Source: Caulobacter sp. 602-1 (GTDB lineage Bacteria > Pseudomonadota > Alphaproteobacteria > Caulobacterales > Caulobacteraceae). Taken from it: a DNA stretch of 64,000 nucleotides. Under the pieces are notes generated by a model, which was given only the letters and a program-made list of their open reading frames with translations, was not told the DNA's origin and ran no database searches. This document shows, one piece after another, positions 42,547 through 50,119 of the stretch. The stretch lies in NCBI RefSeq assembly GCF_003931565.1, contig NZ_RRYI01000001.1, positions 496,001 to 560,000 on the forward strand. Reading direction: 5' to 3'. Within the stretch, counting starts at the first letter, position 1. The number at the start of each line of letters is the position of its first letter. Position numbers and translations under genes: made by a program.

Positions 42547-43452
42547 CTAGGCGGCCAGCGCATCGCGGATCAGCGACTGGTGGGCGGCGACCCCAGCCAG
42601 GACCCCGTCGGCCGAGGCTAGGGTGGCGTTTTGCATTGGGCGTGCTGCGTCTCCGGCCGCGTAGACGCCGGGCACGGTCGTGGCTTTCCAGGCGTCGGTT
42701 CGGATGATCGGTCCCAGCGGCCCTTCGTCGAATTCGCAACCGAGCACTTGGGCCAAAGGGCTGGCCATGCGCTGGGCGGGCGCGACAAAGAGACCGTTCA
42801 GCGCGACCGTGCGTCCATCGGCCAAGGCCACGGCCTCGAGATCGGGCGCGCCGCCCAGTAGGGCGACGACCGGGGTCCGCTCGATGGCCACCCCACGCGC
42901 GTCCAGCAGCGCGCGCTGTTCATGGTCCGGTTCGAACACGCCCTGGGTGAACAGCGTCGTCGGACCCCAGTCGGGTATCATCGCGGCCTGATGGGCCGAC
43001 ATCGGATGTCCCGCCATCACGCCCAGAGGCCGATCGCGGTGCTCATAGCCATGGCAATAGGGACAGTGCAGAACGCTGGCGCCCCAGCGCTCCTTCAGGC
43101 CCGCGATTTCCGGCAGGACATCGACGACCCCTGTCGCCAGGACGAGACGCCGAGCCTGGGCGATGCGACCGCCGGCCAGGGTCAGTTTGAAGCCGACGTG
43201 GAGCGCCTCGGCGTCCAGCACCTCTCCGTGGACAAAATCCACCGTCGGATAGGCGGTGACCTGACAGGTCGCCTCTCGCACGATCTGTCCCGGCGCTTTG
43301 CCGTCCTGGCCCAGGAAGCCGTGCGACGCGTCGGCGAAGCGGTTGCGCGGCAGACCCGCGTCCACAAGCAGAATTCGGCGACGCGCGCGGGCCAGTTGCA
43401 TGGCGGCGGAAAGGCCGGCGAAGCTGCCGCCCACGACGATGGCGTCAAACAT
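42547..43452 (-). CDS. Thioredoxin-reductase-like NAD(P)/FAD oxidoreductase
   Basis: A 301-aa pyridine-nucleotide disulfide oxidoreductase: FAD loop VGGSFAGLSAA (residues 8-18), LATGVVDVLP, the redox pair Cys130-Cys133 in HCPYCHGYE and a C-terminal FAD site VYAAGDAARPM. The NADP loop is degenerate compared with TrxB. The C-x-x-C form with CHGYE is typical of a TrxB-like group that often sits beside an Rrf2 or MarR regulator, of unsettled substrate. It overlaps the end of the Rrf2 gene by eight bases and so is co-transcribed with it. Confidence 0.9.
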   Translation of the reverse strand: MFDAIVVGGSFAGLSAAMQLARARRRILLVDAGLPRNRFADASHGFLGQDGKAPGQIVREATCQVTAYPTVDFVHGEVLDAEALHVGFKLTLAGGRIAQARRLVLATGVVDVLPEIAGLKERWGASVLHCPYCHGYEHRDRPLGVMAGHPMSAHQAAMIPDWGPTTLFTQGVFEPDHEQRALLDARGVAIERTPVVALLGGAPDLEAVALADGRTVALNGLFVAPAQRMASPLAQVLGCEFDEGPLGPIIRTDAWKATTVPGVYAAGDAARPMQNATLASADGVLAGVAAHQSLIRDALAA

Positions 43453-43891
43453 GGTGATGGTCCTTTGGGAGGGGGATCTTGGTGGTGTCGACGCGGCCGA
43501 ACAGCTCGGCCAGCGACACAGTCGCCAACCGCTTGGTCAGCAAGGCGCGCGCCTCCACGACGGCTTCGTCGAGCGCCGCGTTGACGGCCTGTTCAATCAG
43601 GCATCCCGGCGAGTCCTCGGCTCTGCCCAGAGCGATGACGGGCTCGTCCAGCGCGTCCTGAACGTCCGCAAGGCTGATCTGCGATAGCGGTCGGCCTAGG
43701 CTCCAGCCGCCACCGTGTCCCTTTGTCGAGGCGACGATCCCGGCCTCGCGCAACCCCGCGAAGGTGCGCCGGATGACGACCGGATTGGTCCCGGCGCAGG
43801 CGGCCATTTCCTCGGAGGTCATGGATGCTTGGCGCTGAGCCATGTGCAGAAGCACGTGGAGGGCGACGGACAGGCGGCTATCACGTTTCAT
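43445..43891 (-). CDS. Rrf2-family transcriptional regulator
   Basis: A 148-aa regulator with an N-terminal winged helix (residues 3-70; SRLSVALHVLLHMAQ, EEMAACAGTNPVVIRRTFAG, GHGGGWSLGRP) and a C-terminal helix region containing one Cys in SPGCLIEQAVNAAL. Rrf2 proteins sense nitric oxide, redox or iron-sulfur status; with one Cys a three-Cys iron-sulfur cluster is unlikely. Start: ATG 43891, within a palindrome. Co-transcribed with the TrxB-like gene, so a redox-stress role is likely. Confidence 0.88.
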   Translation of the reverse strand: MKRDSRLSVALHVLLHMAQRQASMTSEEMAACAGTNPVVIRRTFAGLREAGIVASTKGHGGGWSLGRPLSQISLADVQDALDEPVIALGRAEDSPGCLIEQAVNAALDEAVVEARALLTKRLATVSLAELFGRVDTTKIPLPKDHHHV

Positions 43892-43910
43892 GTAATAATA
43901 TTTGTTACAT
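43890..43910. promoter_or_regulatory. 21-bp palindrome over the Rrf2 start codon
   Basis: ATGTAA (43890-43895) and TTACAT (43905-43910) are perfect complements, and AA/TT pairs continue inward with one mismatch. Two bases of the ATG lie inside it. A protein bound there would block both transcription and translation start, so autoregulation is likely. Confidence 0.65.
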
Positions 43911-44034
43911 GAAACGCCACGCCGCAAGGGGCGCCGCTCCGGGCGAGGTCCGGCACGCTCTCGGCTGGTCCGTGAGAGGTCAGTGGCCAAGGTGGCTCAA
44001 GGCCATGAGCGCGCTCGCCCATTCGGGGAATGGC

Positions 44035-44048
44035 CAGGTGATCACCTG
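44035..44048. promoter_or_regulatory. 14-bp perfect palindrome upstream of DUF305 operon
   Basis: CAGGTGATCACCTG is a perfect dyad flanked by further GGCC/GGCC pairing (44032-44054). It lies about 117 bases upstream of the DUF305 start in otherwise gene-free DNA (43911-44164). It may be an operator; no cognate regulator is assigned. Confidence 0.35.
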
Positions 44049-44164
44049 CTGGCCTGTCCGCGCGCCAGGGATAGCGCGGAAAAGATTCTCAAGCGGGCGG
44101 AATAATCGCCGCGGCTCAGCGTCTCCTGTTCGACGGTCGCGTCTTCCGACGCCGAAACTGGAGA

Positions 44165-44617
44165 ATGCTGTTGGCCTTCGCACGCAATTCACAAAAGCGA
44201 ACCTGGGCGCCTCTTTTCCTCGCGGCGAGTCTCGGATGGGCCGCGCCGCTGGCGGCCAGCACCTTGGCCGACAGCTTCAAGGCCGAGAACGACGTGGCCA
44301 TGGACAAGATGATGGCCGCCATGGCCGTCAAGTCGACCGGCGACGTCGACCGCGACTTCGTCGAGATGATGATCCCTCACCACCAGGGCGGCATCGACAT
44401 GGCCGTCGCCGAGCTGCGCTACGGCAAGAACGAGCAGCTGCGCCGGGTGGCTCAGGAGATCATCGTCGAGCAGCAGCAGGAGATCGCCGCCATGCGCCTG
44501 GCGCTGGGCGATCCCTTGCCGCCGGCCTCCGCCGCGCCGACCGGTCCGCCGGCAGGGGCCTCATCCCCTTCGCCGTCCACGCCCCATCACCACGCCGCTC
44601 CGGCCCAGGATCACTGA
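44165..44617 (+). CDS. Exported DUF305 protein
   Basis: A 150-aa protein with a signal sequence (TWAPLFLAASLGWAAPLAAS) and a DUF305 ferritin-like helical domain: FKAENDVAMDKMMAAM, then the family's metal-binding signature MMIPHHQGGIDMA (residues about 76-88) and EEIIVEQQQEIAAM-type last helix. DUF305 proteins are often found with copper-handling genes. The tail is Pro/Ser/His-rich and ends HHHAAPAQDH, which could also bind metal. The stop is one base before the ATG of the propeller gene, so they are coupled. A Met/His-rich pattern fits copper binding (inference). Confidence 0.85.
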   Translation: MLLAFARNSQKRTWAPLFLAASLGWAAPLAASTLADSFKAENDVAMDKMMAAMAVKSTGDVDRDFVEMMIPHHQGGIDMAVAELRYGKNEQLRRVAQEIIVEQQQEIAAMRLALGDPLPPASAAPTGPPAGASSPSPSTPHHHAAPAQDH

Positions 44618-44618
44618 G

Positions 44619-46070
44619 ATGAAAACCGCGTCCTTCGTGCTGGCGCTTTTCGCCGCCAGCGCCGTTTCCGCCACCGCCTGGGCGGGCCAGGCCCCCGGCA
44701 AGGCCAGCGACGCCGATATCGCCATCAGCCATCGCGACCGCGTCTACGCCGCCGAGCAGTTCTCCAATACCGTGTCGGTCACCGATCCGGTCGACAACAA
44801 GCTCCTGGGCGTGATCCGACTGGGCGATCCGTCGCCGGGCAATTTCAGCCCGCTCTACAAGGGTCAGGTGCTGGTGCACGGCATGGGCTTCTCGCCCGAC
44901 CACAAGACGCTGGCGGTGGTGTCGATCGGCTCCAATTCGGTGACCTTCATCGACACCGCCACCAATGCGGTCAAGCACACCACCTATGTCGGCCGCTCGC
45001 CGCACGAGGCCTTCTTCACGCCGGACGGCAAGGAGGTCTGGGTGACGGTGCGCGGCGAGAACTATCTGGCGGTCCTGGACGGCGAGACCTTCGAGGAGAA
45101 GACCCGGATCATCACCCCGGCCGGCCCGGGCATGACCATCTTCTCGCCCGACGGCCAGTACGGCTATGTCTGTTCGTCGTTCAATCCCGAGACCGACGTG
45201 ATCAGCGTCGCCGACCACAAGATCGTCGGCAAGGTGGTCCAGCCCAGCCCCTTCTGCCCCAACATCGCCGCCTCTCCGGACGGCCGGCAGGTGTGGTTCA
45301 CGCTGAAGGATGTCGGCAAGGTCGTGGCCTTCAACGCCCGGCCGCCGTTCGACGTGCTGAAGGTGATCGACACCGGGCCGATCACCAACCACGTCAATTT
45401 CATCCGCAACGCCAAGGGGCAATTCGCCTATGTGACGGTCGGCGGTCTCAACCAGGTGCAGGTGTTCCGCACCGACGACTTCTCGAAGGCGGCGACCATC
45501 CCGGTCGGCAAACTGCCCCACGGGATCTGGCCGTCGGGCGACGGGACGCGCATCTATGTCGGTCTCGAGAACGCCGACGAACTGGCAGTGATCGACACGG
45601 CCGGCAACAAGGTGATCGCCAACGTGCCGATCGGCCAGGCGCCCCAGGCGCTGACCTATGTCCCCAACGCCGTTCCCGAGGGGCCCGGGACCCAGAACCT
45701 GCAGCCGCTGGGCGTCGCCGGCCAGGCCGCCCACCTCACGCTCACCGCCGTCGGCGGCGCGCCGGGCGTGAGCCCGACCAGCGTCAGCCTGTTCGACCAG
45801 GGCCTGATCCAGGTCGTGCAGGCCTCGGTTACGGGCCTCGCGTCCAAATCCCCCTACGTGCTGGCCCTGTCGAACCAGGCCGATGGCGGTGGACAGCTTC
45901 AGCCGCTGGCCAGCTTCATGACCAATCCGGCCGGATCGGCGATCGTCAACGCCATTGGCCCCATCCGCCAGCTGGTTCAGGCTAGCCAGCCCGACCTGCG
46001 GCGCTATCTTGTGATCGCGGCTGGCGGGCCGGACGGGCCCGGCGCGCTGGTGCAAGTCCAGGCCCCGTGA
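44619..46070 (+). CDS. Exported YncE-like beta-propeller protein
   Basis: A 483-aa exported protein: signal peptide ending WAGQA (about residue 25) and a seven-bladed YVTN/YncE-type propeller (about 35-350) with repeats such as VSVTDPVDNKLLGVI, GMGFSPDHKTLAVVS, HEAFFTPDGKEVWVTV, MTIFSPDGQYGYVCS and GIWPSGDGTRIYVGLENADE. A C-terminal domain of about 110 residues (from LGVAGQAAHLTLTAVGG) is predicted beta-rich and unassigned. Propellers of this type bind or scaffold proteins or nucleic acids, and some relatives are linked to metal handling. It lies in an operon with DUF305, ECF sigma and anti-sigma genes. Confidence 0.85.
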   Translation: MKTASFVLALFAASAVSATAWAGQAPGKASDADIAISHRDRVYAAEQFSNTVSVTDPVDNKLLGVIRLGDPSPGNFSPLYKGQVLVHGMGFSPDHKTLAVVSIGSNSVTFIDTATNAVKHTTYVGRSPHEAFFTPDGKEVWVTVRGENYLAVLDGETFEEKTRIITPAGPGMTIFSPDGQYGYVCSSFNPETDVISVADHKIVGKVVQPSPFCPNIAASPDGRQVWFTLKDVGKVVAFNARPPFDVLKVIDTGPITNHVNFIRNAKGQFAYVTVGGLNQVQVFRTDDFSKAATIPVGKLPHGIWPSGDGTRIYVGLENADELAVIDTAGNKVIANVPIGQAPQALTYVPNAVPEGPGTQNLQPLGVAGQAAHLTLTAVGGAPGVSPTSVSLFDQGLIQVVQASVTGLASKSPYVLALSNQADGGGQLQPLASFMTNPAGSAIVNAIGPIRQLVQASQPDLRRYLVIAAGGPDGPGALVQVQAP

Positions 46071-46092
46071 CGGTTCGGGCGAGAGCATCGAC

Positions 46093-46629
46093 ATGGACGA
46101 CATGGACGACATGATCGCTCTGATCGAGCCGTCGATTCCCAGCCTGCGACGCTATGCGCGCTCTCTCTCGCGCGACGCGTCGGAGGCCGATGATCTCGTC
46201 CAGGACTGCCTGGAACGCGCCATTAGTCGCTGGGGACAAAGACGCCGCGACGGCGATACGCGAAGCTGGCTGTTTTCGATCCTGCATAATCTGGCGATCA
46301 GCCGCTGGCGGCGGTTCCAGCGACGCGGTCGGCATATGGCGATCGACGACGTCACGGACGCCGCCTTGTCCCTGCCCGCGAGCCAATCCGACGGGATGGA
46401 TCATGCCGATCTGATGCGCGCCCTGGCGAGCCTGCCGCCGGACTACCGTGCGGTGCTCCTGCTTGTCGGCGTTGAGCAACTGACCTACGCCCAAACCGCC
46501 GCCGTGCTAGGCGTTCCGATCGGCACGGTGATGTCCCGGCTCTCCAGGGCGCGCGAGCGCCTGGCCCAACTGATCGCCGCCGATTCTGTCATTCCAGCCC
46601 AACGCGCACACCTGCGGAGGATCAAATGA
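46093..46629 (+). CDS. ECF sigma factor
   Basis: A 178-aa sigma factor, with region 2 (about 10-80; SLRRYARSLSRDASEADDLV and TRSWLFSILHNLAISRWRR) and region 4 (about 110-165; ALASLPPDYRAVLLLVGVEQ and AAVLGVPIGTVMSRLSRARE). It is of the general ECF kind, not FecI-like. The start is odd: ATGGACGAC is repeated, giving MDDMDDM with three in-frame ATGs and no strong Shine-Dalgarno. It overlaps the anti-sigma gene by four bases (ATGA). Confidence 0.9.
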   Translation: MDDMDDMIALIEPSIPSLRRYARSLSRDASEADDLVQDCLERAISRWGQRRRDGDTRSWLFSILHNLAISRWRRFQRRGRHMAIDDVTDAALSLPASQSDGMDHADLMRALASLPPDYRAVLLLVGVEQLTYAQTAAVLGVPIGTVMSRLSRARERLAQLIAADSVIPAQRAHLRRIK

Positions 46630-47408
46630 GCGCGCCTCGTCCGATCAGCGAAGACGACCTGCAGGCCTATGTCGATCAGGTCCTGGACGCTGGCCGCCAG
46701 GCGGAGGTCGCCGACTACTTGCGGCTTCACCCCGAGACGGCGCGTCGGATCGACGGCTACATCGCCCAGCGCGACGCCCTTCGCGCCGCGCTTGCGCCAA
46801 TCGCCGAGGCGCCGATCCCGCCGGACCTTGGCGTTCGCGCCCTGGCCGAGGCTCGACGCGCGCGCCTGACGGCCTGGCGCCCCGCCGTGGCGGCCGCGAT
46901 GCTGCTCTGTCTGGGCGGCGTGGGCGGCTGGTCGGCGCGCGCGGTGTTCACGCCCCCGGCCAACGGCGTTGGCGCGTTGGCGCGCGAGGCCGTCGACAAT
47001 TACCGCGTCTACGCGTCGGACGATCATCGCCCGTTCGAAATGGGGGCGGCGCAGAAGGCCGATCTGGTTCGCTGGGTGTCGAGCCGTCTGCATAGCCCGG
47101 TCGAGGTCCCCGATCTGCGGTCGGCCGGCTATCGATTCATCGGCGGCCGCCTGGTGACGACGCCGCATGGGCCGGCGGCCATGTTCCTTTACGACGGCGA
47201 CGGCGACGGCGGCGGGCGGTTGGCGGTGATGGTCCGGCCCATGAAGGTGGAGAAGAACACCGCCATGTCCGAGCAGAGCGATCGCGGCCTGGACGGGGTT
47301 TCCTGGGCGACCGACGGCATCGGCTACAGCCTGGTCGCGCCATCGAGCCCAAGATCGCTTCGCCACCTGGGCAACGAGGTGCGTCGACAAGCCGAGGCGA
47401 CCATCTGA
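46626..47408 (+). CDS. Transmembrane anti-sigma factor
   Basis: A 260-aa membrane protein: N-terminal cytoplasmic anti-sigma domain (about 10-80; ISEDDLQAYVDQVLDAGRQA, LRLHPETARRIDGYIAQ), a single transmembrane helix (about 87-103; AAAMLLCLGGVGGWSA) and a periplasmic domain of about 150 residues (VDNYRVYASDDHRPFEMG, SPVEVPDLRSAGYRFIGGRL). This anti-sigma type, with a conserved DLxAYVD start, holds its ECF sigma factor at the membrane. No zinc-binding HxxxCxxC motif was seen. Coupled to the sigma gene by ATGA; the operon ends here. Confidence 0.88.
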   Translation: MSAPRPISEDDLQAYVDQVLDAGRQAEVADYLRLHPETARRIDGYIAQRDALRAALAPIAEAPIPPDLGVRALAEARRARLTAWRPAVAAAMLLCLGGVGGWSARAVFTPPANGVGALAREAVDNYRVYASDDHRPFEMGAAQKADLVRWVSSRLHSPVEVPDLRSAGYRFIGGRLVTTPHGPAAMFLYDGDGDGGGRLAVMVRPMKVEKNTAMSEQSDRGLDGVSWATDGIGYSLVAPSSPRSLRHLGNEVRRQAEATI

Positions 47409-47577
47409 TCGACAGCGCCTTGGACCGTTGGAGCCGCCGGCCATCCGGGCCTTGGCTGGGCGCACTCGGCTCGCGCGACCTCCTGGTCGTGGTTGGCCGG
47501 GGGCTTCTCCTTGATCTCAGGGTCCGGAAAAGAGCTTTGCATTCGCCTTTACGCGCGTCATGTTAGATTGCATTATT

Positions 47578-47599
47578 GGCACAACAAGACAATTGTGCC
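47578..47599. promoter_or_regulatory. Inverted repeat and possible promoter upstream of M20 peptidase
   Basis: GGCACAA (47578-47584) and TTGTGCC (47593-47599) are perfect 7-bp arms with an 8-base spacer. Just upstream, TTGCAT (47538) and TTAGAT (47563) could be -35 and -10 elements (19-base spacing). The repeat is placed to block transcription of the peptidase gene. Confidence 0.5.
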
Positions 47600-47645
47600 G
47601 GAGGCGATGAGCGATTCCGCTCGGCGCCATGGTCGCGAGGGGAAA

Positions 47646-49073
47646 ATGCAGGTCGAGTTGAAACTGCTTTCGGGACTGGCCTTGGCCGTTCAGGTGTTCG
47701 CGCTCACCCCCTCCGCGGCGCACGCGGCCGAGGACGCCAAGTTGGCGCGCTACCGTGAAACCTATCGCGAGATGATCGAGACCGATTCCAGCGCCGCCAC
47801 CGGCAGCTGCACGGCGGTGGCCGAGAAGGTCCAGGCGCGCCTCCTGGCGGCCGGCTATCCGCGCGCGGCGGTCGAGGTCAGCGTTCCCGAGGGCTTTCCC
47901 AAGGACGGCGCCCTGCTGGCCCGCCTGGACGGAACCGACCCAAAGGCGCCGGCCGTATTGCTCTTGGCCCATATCGACGTGGTCAACGCCAACCCCGCCG
48001 ACTGGAAACGCGATCCTTTCAAGCTGGTCGAGGAAGACGGCTACTTCTTCGGGCGGGGCGCGATCGACGACAAGGCCATGGCCAGCAACCTGGTCGACGC
48101 TCTGGTCCGCTACAAGGAAGAGGGCTTCAGGCCGCGCCACACCCTCAAGCTGGCCCTGACCTGCGGCGAGGAGAGCGGCGGCCGGGTCAAGGGGGTCAAG
48201 TGGCTGCTGGAGCATCGGCCCGAGACGCTGAAAGCGGCCTTCGCCATCAACGAGGGCGGCTCGGGCTATCTGGACGCGGCCGGCAAGCCGACGGTGTTCG
48301 GCGTCGAGGCTGGCCAAAAGGTCTACCAGGACTTCAAGCTGGTGGTGACTAGCCCCGGCGCCCACAGCTCGCGTCCCGGCAAGGACAACGCCATCACCCG
48401 CATGTCGGCCGCGCTGGTTCGTCTGGGCGCCTATCAGTTCCCGGTCCAGCTGAACGACGTGGCCAAGGGGTTCTTCGGCCGTTCGGCCGCGCTCCACGAG
48501 GGCCAGGTGCGCCAGGACATGGCCGCGATCGGGGCGGGCGCGGCCGACGCCGCGGCCATCGCCCGCATCGCCGACGCCGACCCGACCTGGAACGCGCGCC
48601 TGCGCACCACCTGCTCGTCGACGATGATCGACGGCGGCCACGCCCGCAACGCCCTGGCTCAGCATGTCGAGGTCAACGTCAACTGCCGCATCGTGCCGGG
48701 ACCCAGCATCGAGGAGATCCGCGCGGCGATCGTCACCGCCCTGGCCGATCCGTCGGTCGAGGTGACCACCAACTCGCCGCCGCCCCCGCCGCCCGTTCCG
48801 ACGCCCCTGACCCGCGAGATCATGGGACCGATCGAGACGGTGGCCGCGCGCCTGTGGCCGGGCACGCCGGTGATCCCGGCCCTGTCGACCGGCGCCACCG
48901 ACGGGCGTTTCCTGACCGCGGCCGGCATCCCGACCTACGGCGTCACCGGCATGTTCGTCGATCCCGACGGTAACGGCGTCCATGGCCTGGACGAGCGGGT
49001 CAGGGTCAGTTCGCTCTATAAGAGCCGCGACTTCCTCTACCAGTTGATCAAGCTCTACGGCATGGGGCGGTGA
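47646..49073 (+). CDS. Exported M20-family metallopeptidase
   Basis: A 475-aa zinc peptidase/deacylase. Signal peptide LKLLSGLALAVQVFALTPSA ending HA. Active-site motifs in order: LLAHIDVVNANP (His ligand and Asp), FGRGAIDDKAM (bridging Asp), LTCGEESGG (catalytic Glu-Glu) and GVHGLDERV (His ligand); the dimerisation domain starts near GAHSSRPGKDNAI. M20 enzymes remove amino acids from dipeptides or acyl groups from amino acids. ATG 47646 follows GCGAGGGGAAA. Its end overlaps the convergent LysR gene by 19 bases. It fits the peptide-use theme of the window. Confidence 0.92.
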   Translation: MQVELKLLSGLALAVQVFALTPSAAHAAEDAKLARYRETYREMIETDSSAATGSCTAVAEKVQARLLAAGYPRAAVEVSVPEGFPKDGALLARLDGTDPKAPAVLLLAHIDVVNANPADWKRDPFKLVEEDGYFFGRGAIDDKAMASNLVDALVRYKEEGFRPRHTLKLALTCGEESGGRVKGVKWLLEHRPETLKAAFAINEGGSGYLDAAGKPTVFGVEAGQKVYQDFKLVVTSPGAHSSRPGKDNAITRMSAALVRLGAYQFPVQLNDVAKGFFGRSAALHEGQVRQDMAAIGAGAADAAAIARIADADPTWNARLRTTCSSTMIDGGHARNALAQHVEVNVNCRIVPGPSIEEIRAAIVTALADPSVEVTTNSPPPPPPVPTPLTREIMGPIETVAARLWPGTPVIPALSTGATDGRFLTAAGIPTYGVTGMFVDPDGNGVHGLDERVRVSSLYKSRDFLYQLIKLYGMGR

Positions 49074-49987
49074 GGCTCGCGCGGGGACTCCTCGCGCGCC
49101 TCGGCGATTATCCAGTCGCGCAATTGAGCGAAACCCCGCTTGTCACGCTGGCCGGGCGGGTAAACCAGATAATAGGCCCCCTGGCTCGACATCGGCAGGT
49201 CGAAGACCTGGACCAGCGCGCCCGAGGCCAGCTCCGGCTCGATCAGGAAGCTGGGGATCAGGGCCGCGCCCGCGCCGGCGACCGCGGCCTGGGCCAGCAT
49301 CAGGAAGTGCGCGAAGTCAGGTCCCGCGCGCATCGACGGCCGCGGCGATACCTCGGCCAGTTCGAACCAGCGTGTCCAGGCGTCCCGGCGAAAGCTCTGG
49401 GTGAGCAGGGGTAGGCGCGCCAGATCCGCCGGGCTCGCCAGGCCGTATTGGGCGGCAAGCGATGGCGCGACCACCGGGATGCTGCGTTCGTGGAACAGAA
49501 GGTCGTGTTGCGCCCCGCGCCAGTCGGGACGGCCGAAATGGATGGCAGCGTCGAAGGGCTCCTGGGCGAAGTCGAACTCGTCGGTGCGGGCGGCGAAATT
49601 GACCATCAGGTCCGGGTGGCGGCTGGTCAGGTGCGGCAGCCGCGGGGCCAGCCATCGCATGCCGAAACTCGGCAGGGTCGCCAGATTGACTGTCCGGTCG
49701 GACGAGGGCGCCAGCGCCTTGGCCGTGGCGCGGCGGATGCTGTCCAAGGCCGGGGCGATGGCCGCCGCATAGGCTTCGCCCTGCGCGTTCAACGTCACGC
49801 GCCGCCCCGAGCGATCAAACAGGGGCGCGCCCAGCCAATCCTCGAGATGGGAGATCTGCCGGCTGACGGCGCTCTGCGTCAGGCCGATCTCGTCGGCGGC
49901 CCTGGAGAAGCCGCCATGGCGCGCCGCGGCGCTGAAGCTATGTAGCGCCGCCATCGGCGGAAGCAGCTTTCGGCTCGCGTCATTCAT
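49055..49987 (-). CDS. LysR-family regulator (GcvA-like)
   Basis: A 310-aa regulator: winged helix (residues 10-70; HSFSAAARHGGFSRAADEIG and LTQSAVSRQISHLEDWLG), then an effector domain (95-300) with LATLPSFGMRWLAPRLPHL and FDAAIHFGRPDW, the GcvA-like subgroup pattern. It is divergent from astC with about 130 bases between, so it probably controls astC-astD, sensing an amino acid of the arginine pathway (inference). Its gene ends 19 bases inside the M20 peptidase gene on the other strand. Confidence 0.91.
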   Translation of the reverse strand: MNDASRKLLPPMAALHSFSAAARHGGFSRAADEIGLTQSAVSRQISHLEDWLGAPLFDRSGRRVTLNAQGEAYAAAIAPALDSIRRATAKALAPSSDRTVNLATLPSFGMRWLAPRLPHLTSRHPDLMVNFAARTDEFDFAQEPFDAAIHFGRPDWRGAQHDLLFHERSIPVVAPSLAAQYGLASPADLARLPLLTQSFRRDAWTRWFELAEVSPRPSMRAGPDFAHFLMLAQAAVAGAGAALIPSFLIEPELASGALVQVFDLPMSSQGAYYLVYPPGQRDKRGFAQLRDWIIAEAREESPREPHRPMP

Positions 49988-50119
49988 TCCAAAAGCTCAT
50001 CTAGACATTCTGGTTTTACGTTTGCTGATCGGAAGCTCCCGGTCAATCTATCGCACCAAATCGCACAAGGCGTAGCTCTGGTCGCGCCGTCACATCCTTG
50101 CGCTTTGGAGCGTCCCGAC

